Below, in pieces: positions 20,801 to 30,038 of a stretch of 43,246 bases of DNA. The translations under genes and the position numbers were made by a program. The stretch spans positions 319,390-362,635 of the forward strand of contig FN649759.1 of NCBI GenBank assembly GCA_000310025.1, written 5' to 3'. How positions within the stretch are numbered: position 1 is the stretch's first letter; the number at the start of each line of letters is the position of its first letter. The notes under the pieces are model-generated. The model had not been told where the DNA came from. It did no database searches and saw nothing but the letters and a program-made list of their open reading frames with translations. Source of the stretch: Ectocarpus siliculosus. Taxonomy: Eukaryota > Sar > Phaeophyceae > Ectocarpales > Ectocarpaceae.

Positions 20801-22505
20801 AGCCGGTCGCCCCGGTGGTCTAGGTGGTATCCTCGAAACCTAGATGGAGGTCAGGTCACGGGTTCGAATCCCGGCGTTAGCGAGCTTTTCTTGCAAAGGG
20901 AGTTTTTCTCTCGCTTCCGCTCCTGGTCTAGTAGATAGCGCTAGTTCGTGTATACACAGAGGGAAGAGAGTGCTGAACTCTTCTCGCAGGCAAAGTACCA
21001 CAGGAGGGGGGGGTAGAGAGGGGCTCTTCTGTGTGACCACGGGTTGGAGAAAACGGCACTACTAGTGCTGTGAGCGCTGATTTGAAGGGAAGAAAAAAAA
21101 AAAAAAGCCGGTCGCCCCGTTGGTCTAGTGGGTACCCTCGCAGGCTGCCAAGGCCAAGTCATGGGTTCGAGTCCCAACACAAGTGAGTTTTTTCTCGTTA
21201 ATAGATCCTGGTCTCAGTTGGAAGCGTCGCGCTGCAATGCCCGTTGTTAGTAAACTATATCGACTTCATAAGTCGCGAGGGAAGGGAATGCTGTACCCTT
21301 TTCGCGATAAAAATATCTCAGGCAGGAACCGCAGGAGGGGATCCACCCCCCCCCTCCTATGTGACCCCGGTTGGGTCGTCTAGCTAATAAATAGTAGAAG
21401 TAGAGGATAGGGGCCAGAGGGGCAGTCGACAGAGTCCAATGATGGGAGAAATATGTATTATACAGTAGACTGGAATAAAAACTGTATAATTGTTGCCTGT
21501 GATACCATAATCAATGATATGCACACATAGTCTATATATAGCGAGACGAAAAAACAGAAAGAACCCAAAGACGAGTACTTGTCCGAACTGACGCTGAACT
21601 GCTGTATGCATACACACGACTACTGTACAATATAGCGCACACCTTTGGGTGCTTACGTAGTAGCAGACTTTTCGGCGGAGACGTGAACATTGCACACACA
21701 TACAGGGAGCGAGAGATGCTGCAGGTGTGGCAGATTACAGATTTTTTCGTGGTCTCCCAAATATTTGTGGTCTGCCCATGTATGACGCGTATATTTATCC
21801 TGCATATATCTCGATATCTCCGCGATGATTGTTCCCCTTCAACTTTCTGGACGACATCCATACCCAAACAGCCCCTGTCTCTCGCTCGCTCGCTCGAGCT
21901 CTACCTCTTTCTCTCTCTTCTCTCTTCTCTCTCTCTGTCCTCGTTATCTTGTAACTTCACAGCAACTAACTGCCTACAGCAGTAGTGTACAGTAGTACTT
22001 GCCTCCTTTTTTTTCACTTCACCGGTATTTTTGCCTCTCTTTCTATTCATGGTCTATTCAATCTTTTCTCACACACACCTTAAAGATCAGGCAAATAACG
22101 GAGGTTCGAACAGGACTACCCACGAAAGACGGGCGCGTCTGACCAGCAGCAGCAAACAACTACAGCAGTACATACTAAAAAAAAAAAGTGCCTACGGGTG
22201 CAGCAAGCAGCAATAATAGAAGTTAACCGCCGCCTGTGCTGCCGCCTCTCTCTGAACTTTACGTGTGCGCAAAAACCAACCTGCGCCAGCCGAAGACGAC
22301 GTTTCGATATCGCTCCCGGTTGTTCGAGCTCGACTTTGACAGCAGCATCAGTGATCTCGACGACATCATTTACGTTGACCTGCTCGCCGGTGCCGGCCAG
22401 CTCTAGAGCCCCGTAGTGCCGTTGCCTCCCGATGAGAGACGCAGGTCCTTGGTCGTTCTTGGGAGTGGAAACTGCGGAGCCGACCCATCTGGTCAAAATC
22501 GCCAT
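8221..22505 (-). CDS. BAH-ELM2-SANT chromatin protein, 13 exons
   Basis: Exons in transcription order: 22505-22281, 16641-15250, 14661-14362 (or to 14545), 13108-12986, 12018-11869, 11673-11605, 11424-10984, 10720-10567, 10476-10399, 10009-9741, 9654-9520, 9323-9262, 8896-8221. Every junction is phase-compatible; the total is divisible by three and ends in TAG at 8223-8221. The product has about 1,300-1,360 residues. BAH, ELM2 and SANT domains occur in that order, as in MTA subunits of NuRD, where ELM2-SANT binds and activates class I histone deacetylases and BAH contacts nucleosomes or histone tails. A nuclear co-repressor role is inferred from this. A PAH-like helical segment and a Gly/Pro/Arg-rich tail follow. 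The start ATG at 22505 is chosen because it lies shortly before the BAH; an upstream exon remains possible. No GATA finger was seen. Confidence 0.65.
9262..10720 (-). CDS. Exons 8-12: linker and PAH-like helical segment
   Basis: Exons 10720-10567, 10476-10399, 10009-9741, 9654-9520 and 9323-9262 have intron phases 1, 1, 0, 0 and 2 that match at every junction. The last three encode about 80 residues of amphipathic helix: LEMAHAFMDK, then YFAMYERRKHTGVFP and LRYMRGLITTHARK, then LLERAESCLQERPEIFVAF. The spacing and the final ERPEIFVAF resemble the PAH domain of Sin3 (four helices, ending HPDLL..F..FL). Because this is pattern resemblance only, an unrelated helical bundle is also possible. The 9740-9655 intron is short (86 nt). 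Confidence 0.5.
10984..11424 (-). CDS. Exon 7: disordered linker
   Basis: 147 codons, acceptor CACGGGCAG, donor GTATAT, phase 0. It starts AAEARKLEEVLPPG. The middle is Pro/Ser/Thr-rich; RGVRPEDLKRYLSNVAKT and NSNVSREYERQRAIM near the end look helical. No domain recognised. An upstream extension of the frame (to about 11490) exists, but its candidate acceptors are out of phase. Confidence 0.6.
11605..12018 (-). CDS. Exons 5 and 6: SANT domain
   Basis: Exon 5 (12018-11869, 50 codons) carries TLEQALEEHF, a central Trp and VPGKTPTQ. Exon 6 (11673-11605, 23 codons) continues VLSFFYRYLAHTKPL. Together with the W in exon 4 they give the three-helix SANT pattern, including GKTxxQxxxFFYRY in the third helix. 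SANT domains of this class pack against HDAC1/2-type deacetylases and inositol phosphate. The loop between helices 1 and 2 appears longer than usual (PNPRSHGWAREGMD). Confidence 0.7.
12168..12940. repeat. Intronic inverted-repeat element (~770 bp)
   Basis: GGGCGTGT..TAACGTCC....CTGGACA and GGGAACAGGGAAC.. .ACTCGGAATT at 12168-12228 recur inverted at about 12882-12936, inside the intron between exons 4 and 5. The left arm carries its own GGAACAGGGAAC/GTTCCCTGTTCC hairpin. A 13-bp-stem hairpin (AATTTTAACTCCC) lies at 12754-12781 between the arms. Probably a small foldback or MITE; no target duplication was identified. Confidence 0.55.
12986..13108 (-). CDS. Exon 4: ELM2-SANT linker
   Basis: 41 codons, acceptor TGCCTCGGCAG, donor GTGCGC, phase 0. 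SEEQALAALVKARCTLDDF reproduces the conserved helix between ELM2 and SANT (EEkAL..L....D...AL). It ends with the Trp that begins the SANT domain (DPWKLSQ). Confidence 0.75.
14362..14661 (-). CDS. Exon 3: ELM2 second half
   Basis: Opens VWRSIRKWDPQSRHMLSTYL, giving the ELM2 WDP....YLxxA pattern directly after the VGxxYQAxIP half in exon 2. Donors are possible at 14362 (GTACGG), 14368 (GTACAG) or 14545 (GTGCGC), all phase 0. The 14545 choice gives ELM2-to-EEQAL spacing closest to that of MIER/MTA proteins; the longer forms add about 60 residues without a recognised domain. Confidence 0.65.
15250..16641 (-). CDS. Exon 2: BAH second half, acidic linker, ELM2 first half
   Basis: 464 codons in one exon, phase 0 at both ends (acceptor CACGCAG, donor GTGAGA). 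VLSMWED and ARYLVYTSDLPDD followed by DEVLLTNKREDLDVV and an IxxxxTLRV strand complete a BAH domain. About 320 residues of Ser/Ala/Arg- and acid-rich sequence follow, including basic patches such as RKSSRRKKS that may serve nuclear import. ILVGDDYQADIPDLL at the end is the signature opening of an ELM2 domain. This is the best single piece of coding evidence in the window. Confidence 0.85.
18693..20137 (+). mobile_element. TA-flanked TIR transposon, 1,445 bp (element P1)
   Basis: The left end CAGTAGAGGTCTCTG and the right end (inverted) CACTAGAGGTCCCTG are each followed by TTAGTGCCGG or ATTAGTGCCGG. Both are flanked by TA dinucleotides (18691-18692 and 20138-20139). CAGT-type ends and a TA duplication fit the Tc1/mariner-pogo superfamily. 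About 150 bp inside each end is a series of TAGTGCCGG/CCGGCACTA palindromes. Internal open frames are below 105 codons, so this is a decayed or non-autonomous copy. One 83-codon frame (19058-19309) contains DSERKMLAQAPDASL; the same DNA segment recurs reversed at about 27110-27180. It sits in intron 1 of the BAH-ELM2-SANT gene. Confidence 0.7.
19352..19884 (+). repeat. Interspersed TAACCGGCTGACCA motif, about five copies
   Basis: Inside element P1, GTGTGTT...AT(C/T)GACCGC..TAACCGGCTGACCA recurs at about 19352, 19405, 19521 (truncated), 19573 and 19854, spaced irregularly. Another copy lies at 39196-39222, in an intron of the coiled-coil gene. Each copy is preceded by a TGTGTGTT-rich stretch. 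Confidence 0.65.
20801..21106 (+). mobile_element. tRNA-derived SINE, copy 1
   Basis: The copy starts AGCCGGTCGCCCCGG. It has an RNA polymerase III A box TGGTCTAGGTGG (20816-20827) and B box GGTTCGAATCC (20861-20871). A body of about 210 bp unrelated to tRNA and a poly(A) tract (21092-21106) follow. The spacing of the boxes is tRNA-like, but the acceptor stem does not pair, so it is a SINE and not a tRNA gene. Confidence 0.75.
21106..21375 (+). mobile_element. tRNA-derived SINE, copy 2
   Basis: Begins directly at the poly(A) of copy 1 with the same AGCCGGTCGCCCCG start. A box TGGTCTAGTGGG is at 21121 and B box GGTTCGAGTCC at 21164. The body shares CCTGGTCT, AGGGAAG.GA.TGCT..AC and the CAGGAGGGG...GTGACC segments with copy 1, but is considerably diverged. 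Insertion of one SINE into the A-tail of another is a common retroposition outcome. Confidence 0.7.
22281..22505 (-). CDS. Exon 1 of the BAH-ELM2-SANT gene: N-terminus and first half of BAH
   Basis: 75 codons from ATG (22505). GRQRHYGALEL and VNVNDVVEI match the opening strands of a BAH domain (the vGDxVyv element). The exon ends LRLAQ before a GTTGGT donor, and the next exon opens VLSMWED. The join recreates the BAH hallmark I/L-AQ-I/V-xxI/M-WED across a 5.6-kb intron. That continuity is the main evidence that this distant exon belongs to the gene. The donor is non-consensus. An alternative acceptor (GGCTCCAG) just upstream, at about 22526, could make this an internal exon. Confidence 0.55.
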
Positions 22506-23448
22506 AGCCTCAATAGACCGGAGAGTCTGGAGCCACCACCCACGGACACACGCTGGCGTCACCCCTTGATTTGCCCCGCTGCCGTTCCGCTGCCACCGTT
22601 GCCTGGGTTAGCCGGGTGTGATGTATGTGCTTGTTGTGCAATTTGTGCGAGGAGCGTGTGTTTTGAGACGATGAAGAATCTCTGTTTTTTCAGTTCCTGG
22701 GAAAAAAGGCGACACGAAAAGACGAGCCGGGCGTGTTGTGGGCCTCCAATCAGCAGCCACCAGAGTACTCCTAGGAGGCTCTGTTCTTTAGTTATTTTTT
22801 GTTCGGAGTTTCTTGTGGTCCGCAAACAGACGAACGACTTCAAGTTTCGGATTGTTGCGCCACGATCGGTAGTTCGGCAACCATGTGATTCCTCCCTGAC
22901 AGGCTGTGGAGCCAATGGAGACAAGAAGAAATGGGTTGTTGTTGCGTGTGCCTGCCTATACCTATTCTATGACAGAGATATCATCCATCAAGGTATACTT
23001 CAGCAGGGACTCTTCTAGGCATCGAAGCCGCACAGCCAGACGGCACAGGCTGATATTCTCTGTGTGGAGCTCATCATGTTCTTTTTTTCCGTGAATCTTC
23101 CACGGAGCAACACGGAAGTACACACAAGCATGCGTTTTTTTTTTTTATGTAGTCTACATGCAGACCGGACGGAGTAGAATTTCCATTGATAGACAGAACG
23201 ACAACACTCTGAGTGCGCACATCAAATCAGTTTCCTACAAATACCGTGAACGGGAATGTTGTGCTGTACCTACAGCAGCCTCCGTACCGAGATAGATAGA
23301 GCGGTTACATGTGCCGACTCACGTTGCACTTTTTTCAAGTTTTTTCGATTGACATGTTTGTTTGCCAAATACTCCGTAAATCGTTTCCTCATGCATCCCA
23401 TTACCAGGTAAGAATAAAAGCAACGAGCCGGAACTAACTACTTTGAGG

Positions 23449-23553
23449 GTAAGTTAACCTGTGACCACGGGAATCGACCGCGTCGAGTGTTGGATCAGAC
23501 GGACATACGAAGGTACTGGGTAGAGAGGGATCGGAACGGTTTTTAATGTGAAG

Positions 23554-23584
<31 letters not shown>

Positions 23585-23595
23585 CCACAACAACT
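23449..23595 (+). repeat. (AAC)n-tailed retroposon, copy T1
   Basis: GTAAGTTAACCTGTGACCAC through CGGAACGGTTTTTAATGTGA and GAC, then (AAC)n to about 23595. Nearly identical to 38146-38279. The fixed 3' end followed by a microsatellite tail is typical of a LINE or SINE terminus. Confidence 0.75.
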
Positions 23596-24204
23596 TGGCA
23601 GCCCCGTACATTTTCATCTTGCCTCCCGCCTTGGAGGTAGGTACTTACGTAGTCGAGAATGATCTTCGGCTCAGAAAGCGTTGACATTCGACGGGAAATC
23701 AAAGAGGGCAGCAAGTAAGTGCAGCAATGTGCGCGTTGGCGCGCCCGCGCCCATGTTATCGTATCTGTAGTCAGTCTAAGCTGTTCGGTCCAAGTAGTGC
23801 ATTAAAATAGCAATGAATGAAGAGCACGATCCTTGCAGTTGCTGCTGCTACACGCGCGGTGAAAGAGACCCGAGATGCCCCGGATGCTTGATTGACTTGC
23901 ATATATATAGTCTATAGCTCACACCCACTACACAAAAGAGCCTGTTTTGGACGAGACCGCACACATTCCTTCTTCCCCTCGCTGCCTCGGCAAGGCTTTT
24001 TCACTTAGGCATGGCCCATAGCGAGGGGGGGGGTCTTTCTAGCGAGCATGGCTAGACTAACCCTCAAGGGACCGATACCTTCTTGCTGCGGCGCACCCGC
24101 CACAAGGCGTGCGTACCTCTTCGGGCTTGTTGTGTACCCTTATTTTATTTTCTTGCTAGTTTGCGTGTTCTTTGGATCTTCTGAGATGGCTCTTCTTGCA
24201 TTTT

Positions 24205-24292
24205 TGTGACCACGGACCGCGCTTTGCTAGATTTTGGGATTAGCAACTGATACGAGTTTAATGTAATGACAACAACAACAACAACAACAACA
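24205..24292 (+). repeat. (AAC)n-tailed retroposon, diverged copy T2
   Basis: GTGACCACGGACCGCG, then GTTTAATGTAATGAC followed by (AAC)n. The GTGACCACGG start and TTTAATGT..GAC(AAC)n end align with T1 and T3, while the middle is shorter and diverged. Confidence 0.6.
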
Positions 24293-24469
24293 GTTTTGGG
24301 GGGGGTTCGGTCCGTGACTGCGTACAGCAATGCATGTTCGGTGTGGTCCGCCACCACCGCGTACGTATGTAGGTGACTCATGATAGCATACACCCTATCT
24401 ATCTATCTATATCAAATTTCAAAGGCTCGATTATTACTCCAAGGCAGCGGAACAGCGGCGGTGCCGGAA

Positions 24470-24673
24470 ATGGAGGCGTTGGGTCACCTCGCCGAGATAA
24501 TTTCGAAAAAGCATCGTGTCTTTGATGCATCCTCTTCGTCGTCGAGTAATCGAGCTTTCTTTGCAAATCGGTCCAGGGGGGTGGTGGTATCTTGTGTCAC
24601 CCGTGGCAAGGTGGGACGCAGATTTGTGGTCGTTGGGGGAGTTGGCTCGGTTGGGGCTCCAGCCTTCTATGCT
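24470..24673 (+). CDS. Orphan candidate exon, unknown product
   Basis: ATG at 24470 opens a 68-codon frame ending at a good GTAAGC donor (24674), phase 0. It includes MEALGHLAEIISKKHRVFDA, a Ser run and RGVVVSCVTRGKVGRRFVVV. The frame is open upstream to 24380, and an ATTACTCCAAG acceptor lies at about 24443. No downstream exon was found before the transposon at 24957, so it may be a gene fragment. Confidence 0.25.
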
Positions 24674-24956
24674 GTAAGCAATTACAGACTGGGTCGTGCA
24701 ATGCGCGTATCGCTGTTCCATGGTTTCCTCTCCTGGTGGCCTAGATGTCTAAATCGAGACGCCGGAACGCGCTGACCTTGTTTCGAGCGACGGCCATGAT
24801 GGTTTCCTGGTATAGTCAGTTATACGGCACAACATACAGCAGTCCCCTATCTATGATCGCCTATCTATGATCTAATTGTAGACTGCTTTGTGTACAAATT
24901 GTTATGTATCTCTGTCACCGGTTGTCTCTTCTTAACTGGTTTACGGTAGAGGGTTA

Positions 24957-27685
24957 CAGTAGGTGTCCCGATATAGTGCCGGTTGAATAGTCCCAAAGTC
25001 CGGGGTAGTGCATAGTGCCGGTAAAATTTCTTGACACACTTGACACACAGACACGGGTGTTAAGGAGGACCCGATTCGCAGGGTATCCGTCGATTGACTT
25101 TTACCAGAAGGATACGGGTAGTCGCCCTCATTCCTCCCATTGTTATACGCGCGGGTGCGCGTAAAAGAGTGGTGTGTGGCGTTTAGGTTTTGACTTTATT
25201 TCTCTTGCCGTCGTCTGTTGCGGATAGTGTGCTGTGCAGCACTACATATTTTTCTTGGCCTTATCCCTTCCTTGATAGGAGCGTTGTCATTGAGATGTCG
25301 ATGTGTTGTCTCGTGGCCGTTCGCATCCATCTTTCGTCTCAATGATGGTGTGGGGGTTGATTCGGGATGTTTCTACAACTCACCCTCCTTTTTGGATGTT
25401 TTGTGAAGAGTCATATCTTCGATTCATGAGCATCAATCGTCAGCTAAAATCTTCGTTGTAGCTTTTAGGAGTTGAGCATTGATTTGAGTATAGAATCTGC
25501 ATATATGATATTCAGGGTGGGCTAGTGTTAAGGAGTGTGGCTGCTAGCTTAAATAGGGTACATCTTATTGTTGATAGGATGTGGGTCGGTCCCAGGAGGT
25601 ATACCCTTCAGACACCTACCCTCTTAGGATTTGTCTAGTCTGCGTACCCCCCTGAGGTGAAGTTGGATCCCCACTTCACCTCAGACCCTTGCTGATCGTC
25701 TCTCAGCAATAACAAGCAACTTTCTCATCTCAACGTGATCGTGGACAAGCGTGTCAACGACAGAACCTACCTTCATCTATCTCTAGGAGCAAGCTACCAC
25801 CCACGGCTCCCTCTCCTTGAAACGGGCCTGAATAGTGCCAAACCGGCACTATTGAGGGCTGCCCGCTATAGTGCCGATTCAGGCACTATAGAACCAATAT
25901 AGTGCCGGTTCACACCCCACACACAGCCTTTTTTCTTTTTTTCGCCTCAAGCCTTCCACGCCAACAGGATTCAGAGACGGTTTCCCTTCGAGCTACAAGT
26001 AAGCTCGGTTTCTCTCGGTACGCGTTACGTCTTCAAATGTCGCGATTTACCGATCGACCACAGGTTCCTGCGAAGGTGTACCAATTCTGGTAAAAGTCAA
26101 TCGACGGATACATACCCTGCGAATCGGGTCCTCCTTAACACTCTCCACCCACAGAATTTACCCTCAACTGGGAACCTCTTGTGGCCAGGACGGGTAATTC
26201 GATGGAAGTGCCACAAGGTTCTTTATAGGATGGATTCCAAGAGGTGTTCTCAGGACTGACACACATGGTGTCCATGGGAAAATGTCCAAGTCAGGAGAAA
26301 AAACGTGCACCCAAGGATATTCGAACCAGTATTATCCTGCTGACGCCATATGGCAATGCGAAGGTGTACCGATTCTGGTAAAAGTCAATCGACGGATACC
26401 CTGCGAATCGGGTCCTCCTTAACATTCCACTAATAGGCTGGGATTTCAGTACAGTGAGGCGAGCGAAACGGAAGATAATAGTGTGATGGTGTAGTACATC
26501 GTGACGACGGATATGGAAAACACAGTATAGCGAAGGACAGCAGCAGTGATGATGCAGGAGGAAAATATGGCGTTGAGGGGAACAACAAGAGTTTCGAGCG
26601 AGATGACCTTCCTCACAACAAACGCCGCAGGGGCGCAGAATCTATCTAGAGATGAAAGCCCGAAAATAGTGGAATATTGGCGAAGGGTGTAGTCTAGTAG
26701 TGGGTGGAATCGCCAAGCAAGGCATGCAAAATATACCAGTAGACTAGTATGCAAAATAAAGACGTCTCTAAGAAAGGATGAAAACACTCCGATACGAACG
26801 CGTGTTCAAGTAGTAAGCCTTGGCAGTCGCGTAGTTCTCCTCTCTCTGTTGCTACCATTTCTTCTGTCTCTTATCCAGAGAATAGCTCAGCCTCCTCCAT
26901 GACAACCTCTCACGACCTTGAGAAACAAATATTTTCTGTTTTTGACCGCACTGAGACTGGCGTATTTTGGTTGGCCAGTCGTTTTTCTTGCTTCTGAAGG
27001 CTTGGTCTTCTCTCTAGCTTTTTATCGACGGAACAGGGGAGTTCGTTATCTTCTTCGCCTTTTTTAGGTTGCATCTGCTTTTGTGTGCTGATGTAAGGAG
27101 CACTACATCCATCCATGTTTTACCTCCAAATGTACATCGGGTGCGTTCATGAGCGTCTTTCTTTCGCTGTGTCGAGGGGTGCCTTTGAGGTTGCCTGAAT
27201 AGTGCTACGGCCTTCTTGCGACACAACACATAATAATTTGATAGCGAGGTGAACTTTTATCGGGCAGCACGGTCTACGGTTGAAAGGCAGCAGCAACGTT
27301 TCACCAGCGAGTGCTTGCGCTGAGGTGGGAAGAGAACAACTGCTGCGCAACAAATCTATCTGGTCAATCAAGTTAATTTTAATGTGACCAATGCCGTGTT
27401 TTCGACAGTCCAAGAGTCTCACGAAACTTAATAATGAAGCCTGTCCATGTCGCCCACCTCACGATTGATCCAAGTACCGTTCGTTTGGTACTCTGTCAGC
27501 CCGGCAAAGGGCAAGCGCTGCACTCTGAAGTCGAACAGTCCTGAATAGTGCCAAGCCGGCACTATTAAAGAGGGATTTTCAGGCCCTGAATAGTGCCGGT
27601 TCAGGCACAATTCTGAATAGTGCCGGTGCCCGGTATAGTGCCGGCCAAATCGCCTGGACACATACCGGCGCTATATCGGGACAGT
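24957..27685. mobile_element. Composite TIR element P2 (relative of P1) with nested insertion
   Basis: The left end CAGTAGGTGTCCCGATATAG, preceded by TA, mirrors the right end at 27667-27685 (inverted CACTGTCCCGATATAG). The right-hand 150 bp contain the same TAGTGCCGG palindromes, in the same order, as the left end of P1. Read on the minus strand, 27110-27180 and 27500-27540 are homologous to P1 internal sequence (DNA shared near TTCAGAGTGCAGCGC and near CACCCGATG). The left half is interrupted at 25057 by another inverted-repeat element. The outermost right end lacks the TA flank, so it is degraded. Confidence 0.55.
25057..26423. mobile_element. Nested inverted-repeat element inside P2
   Basis: GTTAAGGAGGACCCGATTCG through GACTTTTACCAGAA (25057-25109) is present inverted at 26085-26141 (with a 4-nt ATGT-type insertion) and again at 26373-26423. 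The two right-hand copies are direct repeats of about 70 bp (26069-26141 and 26357-26424). The interior holds another block of TAGTGCCGG palindromes (25825-25913) and a perfect 12-bp-stem hairpin (25652-25684). No transposase frame or clear target duplication was seen. Confidence 0.55.
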
Positions 27686-28594
27686 GAAAGTATTGACCCA
27701 ATGTTGGTTCGGTGGTAGGGACGCGTTGGAAATGTGTGCCTACAGTAAGTTCTCATCGTGTACTGCAAAATATCGTGGGGCCCACGCAGCAGCCGCAGAT
27801 AGGCCAGTGGTGTAATCGGCGGCAATATTAAGGGCTGCATGACACAAAAGTGTCTCGTTTTGTCCGGAATGCTACGCATATGATACGTACAAAAGTATAT
27901 CCCGCAACCACGTGCGGTCAGTGTCATCTGTGTGTCTGCGTGAAATGTATTTACACCCATGTATGCCAATGCACATCTTGTGTGGACGCTAGCAAAAGGT
28001 TTCAACGCGCAAGGCAAAATGCATGCGGACGGGGCAGCAACGTGCACACGCACTAACTTAGTTCAGGGGGGATTCCAGCAACCCGAATCGTGCCGAATAG
28101 ATCAGCTGATTGTTTCCGGACTGCAGTTCGCGAAAAGAAAAACACGCTTCCAAAATCATTGATTCTGTTGTAAGCAAGCCTCCTGAAAAGCGAGTTCTCG
28201 GCCCGCCAAATCTCGGCCCGCCAAATGGGCGCCCCTCGACAGCCAAGAACCGCTGCTAGCATAGGAGTACTCAAGAAGACCAAAGCGTTGTTTCCGTCCC
28301 TCCTGGAGTGGCAGGCCCATAAGTTGAATTAATTATTTGAGCGGGGAAATTACCAGTGTTTGCCTACGCGATGCACAGCCATGCCCATTGCTGAGCATCA
28401 GGAGCCCTTCCAGCTAAATAACGGGCAACAAAGCCGACGCAAACCCTACGACAACAGGCCACACCTGGGACAAAAACTACCACGCCTACAAAACTATCCT
28501 CGGAGACGTGCGGATGATGCGTCGCTCCCGAGCGCACACCCACCCGCGCGCTCAATCAAACACCGCGCGGATTCCAGATGTCCCTCTCCCTCTG
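26430..28594. other. Transposon remainder and intergenic sequence
   Basis: Up to 27685 this is P2 interior. It includes a hydrophobic minus-strand frame of 113 codons (26787-26446) and a minus-strand frame ending TWINREVGDMDRLHY (27428). Neither is assigned. 27690-28594 has no supported gene and should include the 3' untranslated region of the RA-PH gene near its end. Two TTTGGCGGG motifs (minus strand, about 28200-28225) are noted without functional claim. Confidence 0.4.
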
Positions 28595-30038
28595 CTATGC
28601 ATCCCCCAGGGCTTGCAAGACCTGGTCCAGGAGGGCGTCGAACAGACCTTCCGCCGGGGGCTCCTGCAAGCTGTTCTCCCCCGCTGCCCCCGCCCCCGCT
28701 CCTAGCGCGCCGCCGGGACCAGCGCCCTTGCCGCCGCCGCCGCCGCCGCCGCCACCGCCCCCTTTCGCCGCTCGCGAAGCACGCGACCTGGTAACGGCCT
28801 CCACGTACTCCCGCAGGTCGCGGGCCACCCCGACCACGGTTTCCTGCGAGCAGGCGGCGGCCAGCGACAGAGCATGCTGGTGCGTTGAGGACCGCGATGG
28901 CCGTGGGACGAGCTCTGTCGCCGATGTTGTTGTTGCCGCCGCCGCCGCCGCCGCCGTCAGCAGGGCAGGCGATGGTCGGTCGCCGGTGGGCAACGCTACG
29001 GCCTCTGCCATCGGGAGGATGGATGCGGACACGGCTGCCGCCATCGGTGGAGGCGACAACCCAGACAGGGTGGTTGGTCTGCCCTCCCCGTCAGCTTCCC
29101 TTGGCGAAGCGAGAACGGTCGAGGTTCGGAGGGAAGCCGAACAGGCTTCGCCGCTTGTAGCTGCGCTAGTCGACGACGGCCCTCTCGCCACCACGTCTTC
29201 CCGCGGCGACGTCGCCGGTGCCTCGGATCGTTTGCCAGATGGTTTTTTTTCGTCCCGGTTCTCGTTGGCAGTCGCCGCCGCTGCAGCATCAACCCCCGAA
29301 CGCGATCCCGCGGCCTCGATGCCGCTCTCGTCCCGCTCATGAGGCCCGCCGTCCGCCGCGCTCTCCCCGCTTGCTCTCAAGGCCGGCAGTGACACCGCCT
29401 CTACCGCCACCAGCGGCGAAGGGGGATTCCAGTGACGCGAGAGGTCGGCGGCGGCCGCGGTGGACGCCCCTGGACAGAGCTCTTCCAAGGCATCGGCTGC
29501 GTACGCCCACCTCTGTACAAGTGTCCACCGACAAGGACAAGAGCAGGCAAGGGGAGAATAGAACGCCAAAACGTCCAGATACATGCGTTCAGAAAGGAGG
29601 GGCGAGAGCGAGGCTAGAAAATACCAACCAACGTAGGGCGGGTGGAAAAAACGTAACTTGTACGACATCGGCCTGGTACTGATAGCACGTTCCAAGGAAC
29701 ACAGTAGCAAACCTTCGCCGTGAGTTCAACCCATCTATTATCACGTGCGGCACGAACGAGCCAGCCAGCGAGCATGCGGTACAAGGTCGAGAGCGGCAAG
29801 CAGAAAGGGAAAACATACCAAAGCCAGAAGTGAATGCAAACGCCCAAAGCCGCAATATTTAGGACGCGAAAGCGCGTGTCTTTTTCAGGCAGCGAACAAA
29901 ACACAAGTCACAACCTGGTGTTCATTGAACAGTCGGCGATACATCGCGAGTCTACACATGTTTGGGCGCAAGGGTGGCGACATCAGCGGCGACGGGGGCG
30001 TAGCCGTGAGCGCGGCAGCAATACTCGAAGAAGCAGCG
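28595..30038 (-). CDS. Exons 9-10: C-terminus of the RA-PH gene
   Basis: Exon 9 (30038-29958, 27 codons, RCFFEYCCRAHGYAPV) is proposed only because the phases fit and the sequence looks coding. Its acceptor (GGCAGCTGTAG) is weak. Exon 10 (29512-28595, acceptor CACTTGTACAG) begins RWAYAADALEELCPG, continues with Ala/Ser-rich sequence and a poly-Gly run, and ends LFDALLDQVLQALGDA before the stop. Confidence 0.55.

Noticed and set aside
20801-20875. tRNA gene
   Set aside because: A and B boxes are present, but the 5' and 3' acceptor strands do not pair and a long body with poly(A) follows; called a SINE.
28200-28225. Two E2F-like TTTGGCGGG sites
   Set aside because: Short GC-rich motifs in a GC-rich setting, located downstream of a gene; no supporting context.
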